Assembly (NCBI GenBank): GCA_001464935.1
Contig: LNEL01000030.1
Span: 1-64,000 of the forward strand
Direction: 5' to 3'
Length of the DNA stretch: 64,000 bases
Source: Gammaproteobacteria bacterium Ga0077536
Lineage (GTDB): Bacteria; Pseudomonadota; Gammaproteobacteria; Ga0077536
The notes under the pieces are model-generated. The model was not told the origin of the DNA and searched no databases. It saw only the letters and a list, made by a program, of their open reading frames with translations. The translations under genes were made by a program, and so were the position numbers. This document shows, piece after piece, positions 53,779 through 62,774 of the stretch (position 1 is its first letter; each line of letters begins with the position of its first letter).

Positions 53779-55176
53779 TCAGGGCCCCGGAAAGACCTTG
53801 CCGGGATTCAGGATGTGCTTCGGATCGAGCGCCGCCTTCAGCCGCTTCATCAGCTCGATCTCGGTCTTGCTGCGACTCAGCGGCAGATAGGCAATCTTTT
53901 CGGTGCCGATGCCATGCTCCGCCGACACCGAACCACCGACCGGCTGCAGCGGTTCGTACACGCAGGCGTTGACCCGCCGGTGATCTTCCGGCGCGGCAGA
54001 ACCCACCGCAATCGCGAAGTGAATGTTGCCGTCACCGATATGGCCGAGCGTGAAACAGTGGTGCGCCGGATAGGCCTCGAGCAGCCGACGCTTCACCTCC
54101 TTCACGTACGCATCCATGTCGCGAATCGCGAGACTGACGTCGTAGAGGAAAGCCGGACCATAGCGGAAGAACTGATCGACCGAATCGCGGATTCGCCACA
54201 TCGCCCGGCGTTCGTTCTCGGACTTCGCGACGGCTGCATCCGCGACCAGCCCCTGCTCCAGCGCTTCCATCATCACCGACTCGAAGCGTTCCGCGTCCTG
54301 CGGGTGTCCGGTACCGAGCGCTTCGCACAGAATGTAATGCTCGTGTTCGAGCGGCACCGGCCGTGCGTTCGTCGCCGGCGCGGAAGTCACGAGTTCGTAG
54401 TAGTCCCGCCACATCACCTCGAACGAGCACAGCGCGCCGCCCATCGACCGATCGATGTGGCGCAGGAAGCCCGCGACCTGCGTGAAATCATCGCAGGCCA
54501 CGAACGCGGTCTGCTGCCCCTGCGCCATTTCGCGCAGCCGGATCACCACGCGCGTGACGATGCCGAGCGTGCCTTCACTGCCGATGAACAGATGCTTGAG
54601 ATCGTAACCGGCGTTGTTCTTGATCATCGTGTTCAGCGACGTGACGACCGTGCCATCGGCGAGCACCGCTTCGAGGCCCAGCACGTTGTCGCGCGTCATG
54701 CCGAAGCGGATCACGCGATTGCCGCCGGCGTTCGTCGACACATTGCCGCCGATCTGGCACGACCCGCGCGCACCGAGGTCCATCGGGAACATCAAGCCGA
54801 CCTTCTCGGCTTCCTGCTGCAGCTTCTCGAGCGGCACCCCGGCCTGTACGGTCATCGTGCGGCCGATCGCGTCGAGATCCTCGATCCGGTTCATGCGTTC
54901 CAGCGACAGCACGACGTCCGCCTCGCTGCCGTTGCAACCCTGCACGAGCCCCGTGAGCCCGCCATGCGGGACGACCGTCTGACCCGCCTCGTGGCACAGG
55001 CGCAGGATCGCGGCGACCTCTTCCGTCGTCGACGGCCGCAGGATGCAGGCGGCGCGAATCGGCTCCTGCCGCCACACGTGGATCATCCGCGCGCTGACAT
55101 CGTTGCCGGTCAGCACGCCGGTCGGCCCCAGCAGCTGCGTGAAACGATCGAGCAGAGGGTTGATGGCCTGGTTCAT
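53779..55176 (-). CDS. FAD-linked D-2-hydroxyacid dehydrogenase (GlcD/Dld-like)
   Basis: 465 residues. An FAD-binding 4 domain with VVPHGGLTGLVQG and QIGGNVSTNAGGNRVIRFG, then FAD_oxidase_C with HHCFTLGHIGDGNIHF and GSVSAEHGIGTEKIAYLP. It oxidises D-lactate, glycolate or another D-2-hydroxyacid. It is 14 bp downstream of the glutamine-synthetase-like gene... in map order it precedes it on the minus strand, 14 bp apart, so the two are probably co-transcribed. Upstream the MetY gene ends 25 bp away. Confidence 0.83.
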   Translation of the reverse strand: MNQAINPLLDRFTQLLGPTGVLTGNDVSARMIHVWRQEPIRAACILRPSTTEEVAAILRLCHEAGQTVVPHGGLTGLVQGCNGSEADVVLSLERMNRIEDLDAIGRTMTVQAGVPLEKLQQEAEKVGLMFPMDLGARGSCQIGGNVSTNAGGNRVIRFGMTRDNVLGLEAVLADGTVVTSLNTMIKNNAGYDLKHLFIGSEGTLGIVTRVVIRLREMAQGQQTAFVACDDFTQVAGFLRHIDRSMGGALCSFEVMWRDYYELVTSAPATNARPVPLEHEHYILCEALGTGHPQDAERFESVMMEALEQGLVADAAVAKSENERRAMWRIRDSVDQFFRYGPAFLYDVSLAIRDMDAYVKEVKRRLLEAYPAHHCFTLGHIGDGNIHFAIAVGSAAPEDHRRVNACVYEPLQPVGGSVSAEHGIGTEKIAYLPLSRSKTEIELMKRLKAALDPKHILNPGKVFPGP

Positions 55177-55201
55177 GGCGGACTCCGGTTACGCGCGGCG
55201 C

Positions 55202-56488
55202 TCAGCGCTGCGACTTGGCGAGGGCCTGGTCGAGATCCCACAGGATGTCGTCGGCGGTTTCGAGGCCGACGGAGATGCGAATCATGTCCGGCCCGACGCC
55301 GGCGGCGATCTGCTGCTCTTCCGACATCTGGCGATGCGTCGTCGAGGCCGGGTGGATGACGAGCGATTTGGCGTCGCCGACATTCGCGAGATGGCTCAGG
55401 AACTGCACATTCTCGATGAATTTGACGCCCGCGGCCTGCCCGCCCCTGATGCCGAAGGACATGATCGAGCTCGCGCCGCGCGGACAGTACTTCTGCGCGC
55501 GTTCGTGATACTGGTCGCCCGGCAGGCTCGGGTAGCGCACCCAGCCGACGGCCGGATGATCGCGCAGGAACGTTGCCACCTTCATGGCGTTCTCGCAGTG
55601 GCGCTCCATGCGCAGCGGCAGGGTTTCGAGACCCTGCAGGAACATCCACGCGTTGAACGGCGCGAGCGCCGGGCCCAGCGTGCGCAGCGTTTCGACGCGA
55701 GCCTTCATCGTGAAGCCGAAGTCACCGAAGGTCTCGTAGAATTTCACACCGTGGTAGCCGTCGGACGGCTCGGTCATGCCTGGAAAGCGGCCATTGTCCC
55801 ACGGGAAGCGGCCCGACTCGACGAGTACGCCACCGATCGAAGTGCCGTGGCCGCCGATGAACTTTGTCGCGGAGTGCACGCAGATGTCCGCGCCCCACTC
55901 CATCGGGCGGCACAGGAAGGGCGTCGGAAAAGTGTTGTCGACGATCAGCGGCACGCCGTGCGCGTGCGCCACGTCTGCCACGGTTTCGATGTCGAGGACG
56001 TTGATCAGCGGATTGCCCAGCGCCTCCGCATAGACCGCCCTGGTCTTCGGTGTGATCGCCGCGGCTATCGCGTCGGGATCGTCGAAATCGACAAAGGTGG
56101 TGCTGATGCCCAGACGCCGGAAGCTGACGTCGAACTGCGAATAGGTGCCGCCATACAGCGTTTTCGACGACACGAGGTGATCACCCGCCTCGAGCAGCGT
56201 CAACAGCGTCACCATCTGCGCCGAGAGCCCCGAGCTGACGGCGACCGCCGCGCGGCCACCTTCGATTGCCGCCATGCGCTCCTCGAACATCGCGGTCGTC
56301 GGATTCGAGAGGCGCGTGTACACGTTGCCGAAGGTCTGCAGGTTGAACAGGCTCGCCGCGTGGTCGGCGCTGTCGAACACGTAGGAAGTCGTCTGGTAGA
56401 TCGGGGCCGCCCGCGCGCCGGTGGCGGCGTCAGGAATCTGCCCGGCGTGCAGACAAAGGGTTTCGAATCCGAATTTGCGGTCAGACAT
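55202..56488 (-). CDS. metY: O-acetylhomoserine aminocarboxypropyltransferase / sulfhydrylase
   Basis: 428 residues, PLP enzyme of the Cys/Met metabolism family. Opening FGFETLCLHAGQ, PIYQTTSYVFDSADHAASLF, and cofactor Lys in SATKFIGGHGTSIGG; SIGLETADDILWDLDQAL ends it. MetY makes homocysteine from O-acetylhomoserine and sulfide and can use methanethiol to give methionine. Start ATG 56488 gives the family N-terminus. It lies beside the CoA-binding protein gene, a common neighbour. Confidence 0.88.
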   Translation of the reverse strand: MSDRKFGFETLCLHAGQIPDAATGARAAPIYQTTSYVFDSADHAASLFNLQTFGNVYTRLSNPTTAMFEERMAAIEGGRAAVAVSSGLSAQMVTLLTLLEAGDHLVSSKTLYGGTYSQFDVSFRRLGISTTFVDFDDPDAIAAAITPKTRAVYAEALGNPLINVLDIETVADVAHAHGVPLIVDNTFPTPFLCRPMEWGADICVHSATKFIGGHGTSIGGVLVESGRFPWDNGRFPGMTEPSDGYHGVKFYETFGDFGFTMKARVETLRTLGPALAPFNAWMFLQGLETLPLRMERHCENAMKVATFLRDHPAVGWVRYPSLPGDQYHERAQKYCPRGASSIMSFGIRGGQAAGVKFIENVQFLSHLANVGDAKSLVIHPASTTHRQMSEEQQIAAGVGPDMIRISVGLETADDILWDLDQALAKSQR

Positions 56489-56539
56489 GCGGGCACTCCA
56501 GGATGGCACGCGCGGCGCGTGCCGGCATTATCAGGCGCG

Positions 56540-57034
56540 TCAGTTGGCCACGATGCGCGGGCGCTTGGACGAGATCACCTTGGTGTTCACGCCGACGAAA
56601 TTGAGCCCGCCGAACAGACGCGCGTGTTCAATCTTCACGCAGCGGTCGATCACCACTTCGAGGCCCGCCGCGCGCGCGCTCCGGGCAGCCTCGTAGTTGA
56701 TCACACCGAGCTGCATCCACAGCACTTTGGCGCCGATCGCAATGGCGTCAACGGCGATGGCCGGGATTTCGCTGCTGGCGCGGAAACAGTCGACCATGTC
56801 GATCTTCTCCGGCACGTCGCGCAGGCTCGGGTAGCAGCGCTCGCCGAGCACTTCCTGGTACATCGGGTTCACCGGGATCACGCGGTAACCGTGCTCCTGC
56901 ATGTACTTCGCAGCGAAGTTGCTCGGGCGATGCCAGCTCGCGGACAGGCCGACCACGGCGACCGTGCGGCACTCCGCGAGGATCCGGCGCAGGGTCGGAA
57001 TATCAGTCTCGAATTCTTCGTCGATAGCGGACAT
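56540..57034 (-). CDS. CoA-binding protein (Rossmann fold)
   Basis: 164 residues of the CoA_binding_2 (YccU-like) family: RTVAVVGLSASWHRPSNFAAKYM at the N-terminus, HGYRVIPVNPMYQEVLGE, and ALWMQLGVINYEAA-type middle. These single-domain proteins resemble the nucleotide fold of succinyl-CoA synthetase; the ligand is CoA, the role unknown. Its start codon lies 32 bp inside the end of the upstream alpha-hydroxyacid dehydrogenase gene, in another frame. Confidence 0.85.
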   Translation of the reverse strand: MSAIDEEFETDIPTLRRILAECRTVAVVGLSASWHRPSNFAAKYMQEHGYRVIPVNPMYQEVLGERCYPSLRDVPEKIDMVDCFRASSEIPAIAVDAIAIGAKVLWMQLGVINYEAARSARAAGLEVVIDRCVKIEHARLFGGLNFVGVNTKVISSKRPRIVAN

Positions 57035-58208
57035 GATCTCGTGTGATCTCCTTGACGTTGCGCACGCCCAGCAGGGCCATGTCGAGCGTGATCTCTTTCT
57101 TGAACAGCGACAGCGCGCGATCGACGCCCGCCTCGCCGCCGGCCCCGAGGCCGAACAGATAGCCGCGGCCGGTCATGCAGGCCTGCGCGCCGAGCGCGAG
57201 GGCCTTCAGCACGTCCGTGCCGCGACGGACTCCGCCGTCCACGATCACCTCCGCGCGCCCGTCCACCGCCTGCACGATCTCGGGCAGGATGTCGATCGGG
57301 GCCGGCACGTGATCGAGCTGCCGGCCGCCGTGATTCGACAGGATGATCGCCGTGGCGCCGATATCGATGGCGCGCTTCGCGTCATCCGCCGTCAGGATGC
57401 CCTTCACTGCGAACGGTCCGTTCCACTGTTGGACCATCACGCGGGCGTCGTCCCAGGTGACGCTGCGGTCGAACTGCGAGCCGATGTAGTTCTGCAGCGT
57501 TTGCACATCCTTGCCGGTGCTCACCCGGTGCGCGACATTCGCGAGCGTGAACGGCGGCGAGGTCACATGACACAGTGACCAGAGAGGATTCAGGAAGAAG
57601 CTGAGCCAGCTCTTCATCGTCAGCGCCGGCGGCACGGTCATGCCCGTGCGCTGGTCGCGTTCGCGATTGCCCGTCAGCGGCAGGTCGATCGTCAGGCACA
57701 GCGCGTGGTATCGGGCTGCGCGGCAGCGTTCGATGAACTCGGTGACGAGCCCGCGATCCTTGAACACGTAAATCTGGAACCACTTCGGCCCGCTGCACTC
57801 GGCGGCCACTTCCTCGATCGAGTGCGTCCCGACCGTCGACAGCGAGTAGATCGTGCCGGCGCGTGCCGCCGCGCGCGACACGCCGAGTTCTCCCTGCCAG
57901 TGGAACAGCCGCGACATGCCGGTCGGCGCCAGGATCAGCGGCATGCTGACCGGCTGACCGAGCACGGTCGTGGTGGTGTCGATGTGCGTGATGTCGATCA
58001 GATTGCGCGGCAGCAGTTCGATGTCATCGAACGCCGATGCATTGCGACCCAGTGTGACTTCGTCATCCGCGGCGCCATCCATGTAATGGAACATCGGGGC
58101 GGGCACGCGCCACTTCGCAGCCCGGCGCAGGTCGGCGATGTTGTGGCAGCGCTGGAGGTGCCAGGCTGACACCCGTTGTTCAAGGGCGCTGAGGGATGGC
58201 CAGGGCAT
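57003..58208 (-). CDS. FMN-dependent alpha-hydroxyacid dehydrogenase (LldD-like)
   Basis: 401 residues with the TIM-barrel fold: FHYMDGAADDEVTLGRN near the N-terminus, MPLILAPTGMSRLFH, the active-site SNHGGRQLD, and DGGVRRGTDVLKALALGA. Family enzymes oxidise L-lactate, glycolate or mandelate to the 2-oxo acid. ATG 58208 is used. It overlaps the CoA-binding protein gene at its 3' end by 32 bp. With D-2-hydroxyacid dehydrogenase nearby it would cover both enantiomers. Confidence 0.85.
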   Translation of the reverse strand: MPWPSLSALEQRVSAWHLQRCHNIADLRRAAKWRVPAPMFHYMDGAADDEVTLGRNASAFDDIELLPRNLIDITHIDTTTTVLGQPVSMPLILAPTGMSRLFHWQGELGVSRAAARAGTIYSLSTVGTHSIEEVAAECSGPKWFQIYVFKDRGLVTEFIERCRAARYHALCLTIDLPLTGNRERDQRTGMTVPPALTMKSWLSFFLNPLWSLCHVTSPPFTLANVAHRVSTGKDVQTLQNYIGSQFDRSVTWDDARVMVQQWNGPFAVKGILTADDAKRAIDIGATAIILSNHGGRQLDHVPAPIDILPEIVQAVDGRAEVIVDGGVRRGTDVLKALALGAQACMTGRGYLFGLGAGGEAGVDRALSLFKKEITLDMALLGVRNVKEITRDHVRYRRRIRD

Positions 58209-58281
58209 GATGGAACCGGGGGCGTTTAAACCCCGCCACGATAGCAGAAGCGCGGCGCGTCAGGCGAGCCGCGCCGGGTCC

Positions 58282-60066
58282 TCAGAATGCCGCGGCGTCG
58301 AGCCCGAACACGGCGGCGGATCCGTGCACGATCTTGCGTTCCAGGGCCATTGCTTCGGGCATCACCTGCGCCGCGTAGAACTGCGCGGTGTTGATCTTCG
58401 CTGCGCGAAACCCGTCGTCTTCGCCGGCGCCCTGCAGGCACAGCAGGACCGATCGCCCGAGCTGCCAGCCACCGCAGACGATGCCCCACAGCTTGAGGTA
58501 GTGAGCCGATGCCGCCGCCGGCAGCCGCGCGTCGCTGCCGGTGCCCTCGAGAATCCACGCAAGCGCGCGTTCCAGCGTCTGCACGCCGGCCCCGAGTTCG
58601 CGCGCGATGGCCTGCGCGCGCGGATCGGCCTGCGCGGCGAGCGCCGTCACGGTTGCCTGCATGTCGGCGATCAGTTCACGCGCCCCGCGACCGCCGTCGC
58701 GCTGCGTCTTGCGGCCGACGAGATCCTGCGCCTGCACGCCGGTCGTGCCTTCGTAAATCGTGGTGATGCGTGCGTCGCGCAGGTACTGCGCGGCGCCGGT
58801 CTCTTCGACGAAGCCCATGCCGCCGTGAATCTGCACGCCGAGCGACGCGAGTTCGATGCCGGTTTCGGTGAGCCAGCCCTTGACGATCGGCGTCAGCAGG
58901 TCGCCGCGGCGCTGGAACAGCGCGCGCCGTTCGGCATCCTCTTCGCGCGCCGCGCAGTCGAAGGCCGCACCGCAGACATAGGCCAGCGCGCGCATGGCTT
59001 CGATATTCGATTTCATCGTCAGCAGCATGCGACGGACGTCCGCATGCTCGATGATCGTCGGCACCGCGCCGCCCTGGAAACCGACCGGTTTGCCCTGCAC
59101 GCGTTCGCGCGCGAAGTTCAGTGCGCGCTGATACGCGCGCTCGCCGATCGCGACGCCCTCGAGACCCACCGCGTGACGCGCGTTATTCATCATCGTGAAC
59201 ATGTACTCGAGGCCGCGGTTCTGCTCGCCGATGAGATACCCGACGGCCCCGCCCTGTTCGCCGTACAGCATCACGGCGGTCGGACTGCCGTGGATGCCGA
59301 GCTTGTGTTCAATCGACGCGCAGCGCACGTCATTGCGCCGGCCGATGCTGCCGTCGGCGTTGACCAGGAACTTGGGCACGATGAACAGCGACAGGCCGCG
59401 CGTGCCGGCCGGCGCGTCCTGCAGTCGCGCCAGCACGAGATGAATGATGTTCTCGGTGAGATCGTGTTCACCGTAGGTGATGTATATCTTCTGGCCGCTG
59501 ATCAGGTAGTGATCGTCGGCCGGCACCGCGCGCGTGCGCACGACACTGAGGTCCGAGCCGGCCTGCGGCTCGGTGAGATTCATCGTGCCCGTCCACTCGC
59601 CGGTGACCATTTTCTCGAGATAGGTCGCGCGCTGGGCGTCGGTGCCATGCACTTCAATGGCTTCGATCGCGCCCTGCGTCAGCATCGGCCCGAGCGCGAA
59701 CGACAGGTTCGCCGAATTCCACATCTCGGCCACCGCCGTCGACACGAGCTTCGGCAGACCCTGGCCGCCGAACTCGGTGTTGCAGCCGATCCCGTTCCAG
59801 CCCCCGTCGACGAACGCGCGATAGGCCTCGCGCCAGCCACTCGCGGTACGCACGCCATCGCCGGTGTGCTGCGCGCCCTCGGTGTCACCAATGCGGTTCA
59901 GCGGCGACAGCACTTCGGTGGCGAGCTTGCCGGCTTCGGCGAGCACGGCGTCGACGAGATCGGGGGTGGCGTCCTGGAAGCCGGGCAGTGCCGCGATGTC
60001 GGCGAGCGGGCCGAGATGCTCGATCACGAACCGCATGTCTTTGAGGGGGGCGATGTAGTCGGACAT
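58282..60066 (-). CDS. Acyl-CoA dehydrogenase, long (FadE/AcdA-like) form
   Basis: 594 residues: standard three-part acyl-CoA dehydrogenase plus a ~190-residue C-terminal extension, the longer form common in beta-oxidation of Proteobacteria. Motifs: MNLTEPQAGSDLSVVRT, YLISGQKIYITYGEHDL, and ITTIYEGTTGVQAQDLVGRKTQ with catalytic Glu in YEG. The start ATG 60066 (MSDYIAPLK) matches the family. Single gene, 73 bp from the hydroxyacid dehydrogenase gene; 265 bp upstream to the cyclase stop holds no recognisable feature. Confidence 0.87.
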   Translation of the reverse strand: MSDYIAPLKDMRFVIEHLGPLADIAALPGFQDATPDLVDAVLAEAGKLATEVLSPLNRIGDTEGAQHTGDGVRTASGWREAYRAFVDGGWNGIGCNTEFGGQGLPKLVSTAVAEMWNSANLSFALGPMLTQGAIEAIEVHGTDAQRATYLEKMVTGEWTGTMNLTEPQAGSDLSVVRTRAVPADDHYLISGQKIYITYGEHDLTENIIHLVLARLQDAPAGTRGLSLFIVPKFLVNADGSIGRRNDVRCASIEHKLGIHGSPTAVMLYGEQGGAVGYLIGEQNRGLEYMFTMMNNARHAVGLEGVAIGERAYQRALNFARERVQGKPVGFQGGAVPTIIEHADVRRMLLTMKSNIEAMRALAYVCGAAFDCAAREEDAERRALFQRRGDLLTPIVKGWLTETGIELASLGVQIHGGMGFVEETGAAQYLRDARITTIYEGTTGVQAQDLVGRKTQRDGGRGARELIADMQATVTALAAQADPRAQAIARELGAGVQTLERALAWILEGTGSDARLPAAASAHYLKLWGIVCGGWQLGRSVLLCLQGAGEDDGFRAAKINTAQFYAAQVMPEAMALERKIVHGSAAVFGLDAAAF

Positions 60067-60331
60067 GTGCAAGCTCCACAACACGCGCCGCGCGACGGCA
60101 GCGCCATTTCTATGCTGATTGTCTGGACGTCAGTCTATCGATATCGGGCTTACGGTGCGGCGTGTTCGCGCGATCACCGAGTCCCCGGAGGCAGCGGCCG
60201 CAACGGCGCCAGTCTTGAACCCCGGCAGGCGGCAGCGCGCTGACGTGCCCGGCCCGGACCGTGGCCGGGCAATCCCGCACTCGCGTTCGAAGGAACCGTG
60301 GCCGGCGCGCGGCGGCGCCGGCCGCCCGGGC

Positions 60332-62383
60332 TCAGTAGCGGCTCGTCACCGCAAACGGCCCGAGATCGATCGGCCCCTGCGCGAGCACTTCGTACTGCCG
60401 GGTCGGCAGGCCGCGGCGCAGGCGCGCGTAGGTCGCCAGGGCCCACAACGGGAAGTACCGGCTGTAGCCGTAGTAGCGCAGGTAGAACACGCGCGGGAAA
60501 CCGGTACCCGTGTAGGCGAGGTCTTCCCATTCGCCGTGTTCGTCCTGGTGACGAATCAGGTAATCGACGCCGGCCTTGACCTGCGGCGAATGAACTTCGC
60601 CAACCGCCATCAGGCCGAGCAGCGCCCAGGCCGTCTGGGCAGCCGTGCTCTCGCCGCGCCCCTTGAGCATCGGATCGTCGTAGGTATTGCAGCTCTCGCC
60701 CCAGCCGCCGTCGCTGTTCTGCGCGTTCTTGAGCCACTCGACGGCCTTGCGGATGTAGGGCTTCGCAACGTCTTCGCCGATGATGCCGAGCGCCGCGAGG
60801 ACGCTCCAGGTGCCGTAGATGTAGTTGACGCCCCAGCGGCCGTACCACGCCCCGCTCGGATCCTGGTCGGCCTCGATGAACTCGAGCGCACGCGCGATCG
60901 GGGGGTACTGCCGGTCGTAGCCGAGCATCGCGAGCAGTTCGACGCAGCGGGCGGTCAGATCGGCCGTGCCCGGATCGACCAGCGCGCCGTGGTCGGCGAA
61001 CGGGATGTTGTTGAGGAATTCGTAATTGTTGCCAATATCGAACGCGCCCCAGCTGCCGTCCTCGTTCTGCATGCCGAGCAGCCAGTTCACGGCCTGGTTC
61101 AGGCGCTTCAGCTTGTGTTCGTTGTCGTGCGCGCCGGCGCGCAGCAGCGCCATCAGCACCATGCCCGTGTCGTCGACGTCCGGATACTTGTCGTTCTCGT
61201 ACTGGAACGCCCAGCCGCCCGGGGTCAGGCCTTTGGCCTGGTCACACCAGTCACCCGGCACGAAAATCTGCTGGTCGAACAGCCACTCGACGGCCTGCCG
61301 GACCGCCGGATGCTCCGGATGCGTGCCGGCCTCGGTCAGCGCGGACAGCATCAGGCAGGTGTCCCAGATCGGCGACACGCAGGGCTGGCAGTAGGTTTCC
61401 TTGTCGGAATCGATGACGAGGTCTTCGATCGCGCGCAGGGTGCGCACGAGGTTCGGGTCGTCCGGCTGCGCGCCGAGCAGCTTCAGCGCCATCGCGGCGT
61501 TCGCCATCGCGGGATAGATCGCGCCGATGCCGCCGACGCCTTCGGTGTGCTCGCGCGTCCAGCGTTCGGCGCGCTTCAGGGCCGGCTCGCGGATGAACGA
61601 CGGCACCAGCGGGTCGAGGAATTTCAGCACGCGGTCGATCAGCAGGAAGGTGTTCGCGACCAGCTTGCCGGGTTTGAATTTGTCGAGGTTGCGGAGCGTT
61701 TCGGGCGCATCCACGAACAGTTCGCGCACGCCCTGCTCGGGCTTCAGCTTCACCACCGGCCGCTTCGCGAAAATGATCAGCAGCGGCACGATGACGCAGC
61801 GCGACCAGTACGACACGCGGCTCAGGTTGAAGAACCACCACTTGGGCAGGAACATGATTTCGACCGGCATCGCCGGTACGGTCGACCACGACAGCTGGCC
61901 GAACATCGCGAGCGTGATGCGGGTGAAGACGTTGCAGTGCTCGGCGCCGCCGTTCGCCTTGATCCAGTGGCGGGCCTGCACCATGTGCGGCGCTTCCGGG
62001 GAGTCGCCGGCCAGCTTCAGCGCGAAATAGGCCTTCACCGTCGCGCTCAGGTCGCCCGGGCCGCCTTCGTAGAGGGGCCAGCTGCCGTTTTCCTGCTGCC
62101 GCCGGCGCAGGTAGCGGCCGATCCGCTGCTCCCGCTGGGCGTCGACGCTGCCGAAAAAGTACTGCAGCATCAGATATTCGGAGGGGATCGTCGCGTCGGC
62201 TTCGAGGTCGAAGCGCCAGTGCCCGTCGTGCGCCTGACGCGACAGCATCGCCTGGGCGGCGCGGGTCATCGACAGTTGGACGGGGTCGGCGGCGGGTTCC
62301 AGTGCGTGGACGGCTGGCTGATGGAAGACATCGGCCCGGTTGCCGTTGAGGACCTGCGAAATCAGTTCAATTCGTTCGTTCAT
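60332..62383 (-). CDS. shc: Squalene-hopene cyclase
   Basis: 683 residues, full length. Catalytic DVDDTG with Asp402 to Asp405, several QW repeats (for example QNEDGSWGAFD, DPSGAWYGRWG, QNSDGGWGES) and an alpha/alpha barrel. It cyclises squalene to hopene/hopanol, the base of hopanoid lipids that stiffen membranes. ATG 62383; the TTG four codons earlier is less likely. No other hopanoid genes occur in the window. The upstream gap (62384-62774) is AT-rich and probably carries its promoter. Confidence 0.92.
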   Translation of the reverse strand: MNERIELISQVLNGNRADVFHQPAVHALEPAADPVQLSMTRAAQAMLSRQAHDGHWRFDLEADATIPSEYLMLQYFFGSVDAQREQRIGRYLRRRQQENGSWPLYEGGPGDLSATVKAYFALKLAGDSPEAPHMVQARHWIKANGGAEHCNVFTRITLAMFGQLSWSTVPAMPVEIMFLPKWWFFNLSRVSYWSRCVIVPLLIIFAKRPVVKLKPEQGVRELFVDAPETLRNLDKFKPGKLVANTFLLIDRVLKFLDPLVPSFIREPALKRAERWTREHTEGVGGIGAIYPAMANAAMALKLLGAQPDDPNLVRTLRAIEDLVIDSDKETYCQPCVSPIWDTCLMLSALTEAGTHPEHPAVRQAVEWLFDQQIFVPGDWCDQAKGLTPGGWAFQYENDKYPDVDDTGMVLMALLRAGAHDNEHKLKRLNQAVNWLLGMQNEDGSWGAFDIGNNYEFLNNIPFADHGALVDPGTADLTARCVELLAMLGYDRQYPPIARALEFIEADQDPSGAWYGRWGVNYIYGTWSVLAALGIIGEDVAKPYIRKAVEWLKNAQNSDGGWGESCNTYDDPMLKGRGESTAAQTAWALLGLMAVGEVHSPQVKAGVDYLIRHQDEHGEWEDLAYTGTGFPRVFYLRYYGYSRYFPLWALATYARLRRGLPTRQYEVLAQGPIDLGPFAVTSRY

Positions 62384-62774
62384 GCTGCCGCTCAAGTTGT
62401 GAGGTCATGCCTCAGATGGTGTCTTGTGCAGGAACGCCGACCCGAATCCGGTCTGCGACTGTCCTGCCAACGCGTGCGCCGGTCCATGACGCACGGCGAC
62501 CCGGTACCCCGACTCCGCGACGTCGCGGGGCCCAAGACGGTCGTTGTCTGACATTCCACTCGGGGCCAGGCGGGTATCAGCGGCCCGCCAGCATTTTTAT
62601 ATTTGTGCCAAAACGCAACAGCATTCTATTGGATAAGGCAGGAAATGCAAACGCTTAGCGGCGTTAGGGCCGCGTCGTTCATAGTTTGTTGCAAACAGGC
62701 AACGGGGTTTCCGGACACTGGCTGTTGGCGCCACAAGGCCGACCGTCAGCGGGCGACCAGGGCAGGAGCGGCGA
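62384..62774. other. Intergenic region, AT-rich island upstream of shc
   Basis: 391 bp between two minus-strand genes. Around 62590-62700 the GC content falls sharply: TATTTTTATATTTG-type runs, a TTGGCAC hexamer-like word on the minus strand (without a matching -12), and a GTTTG-TTG-CAAAC dyad at 62684-62696. This is the probable promoter area of shc and the 3' end of the GGDEF-EAL gene; no intrinsic terminator and no known riboswitch fold could be recognised. Confidence 0.4.

Noticed and set aside
60119-62551. Plus-strand open frame of 810 codons opposite squalene-hopene cyclase
   Set aside because: A shadow of the cyclase; no recognisable domain and the QW motifs and DxDD of the minus strand are decisive.
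62600-62640. Sigma-54-like TTGGCAC element before shc
   Set aside because: The matching -12 TTGC at the required spacing is missing; only the -24 half is present.
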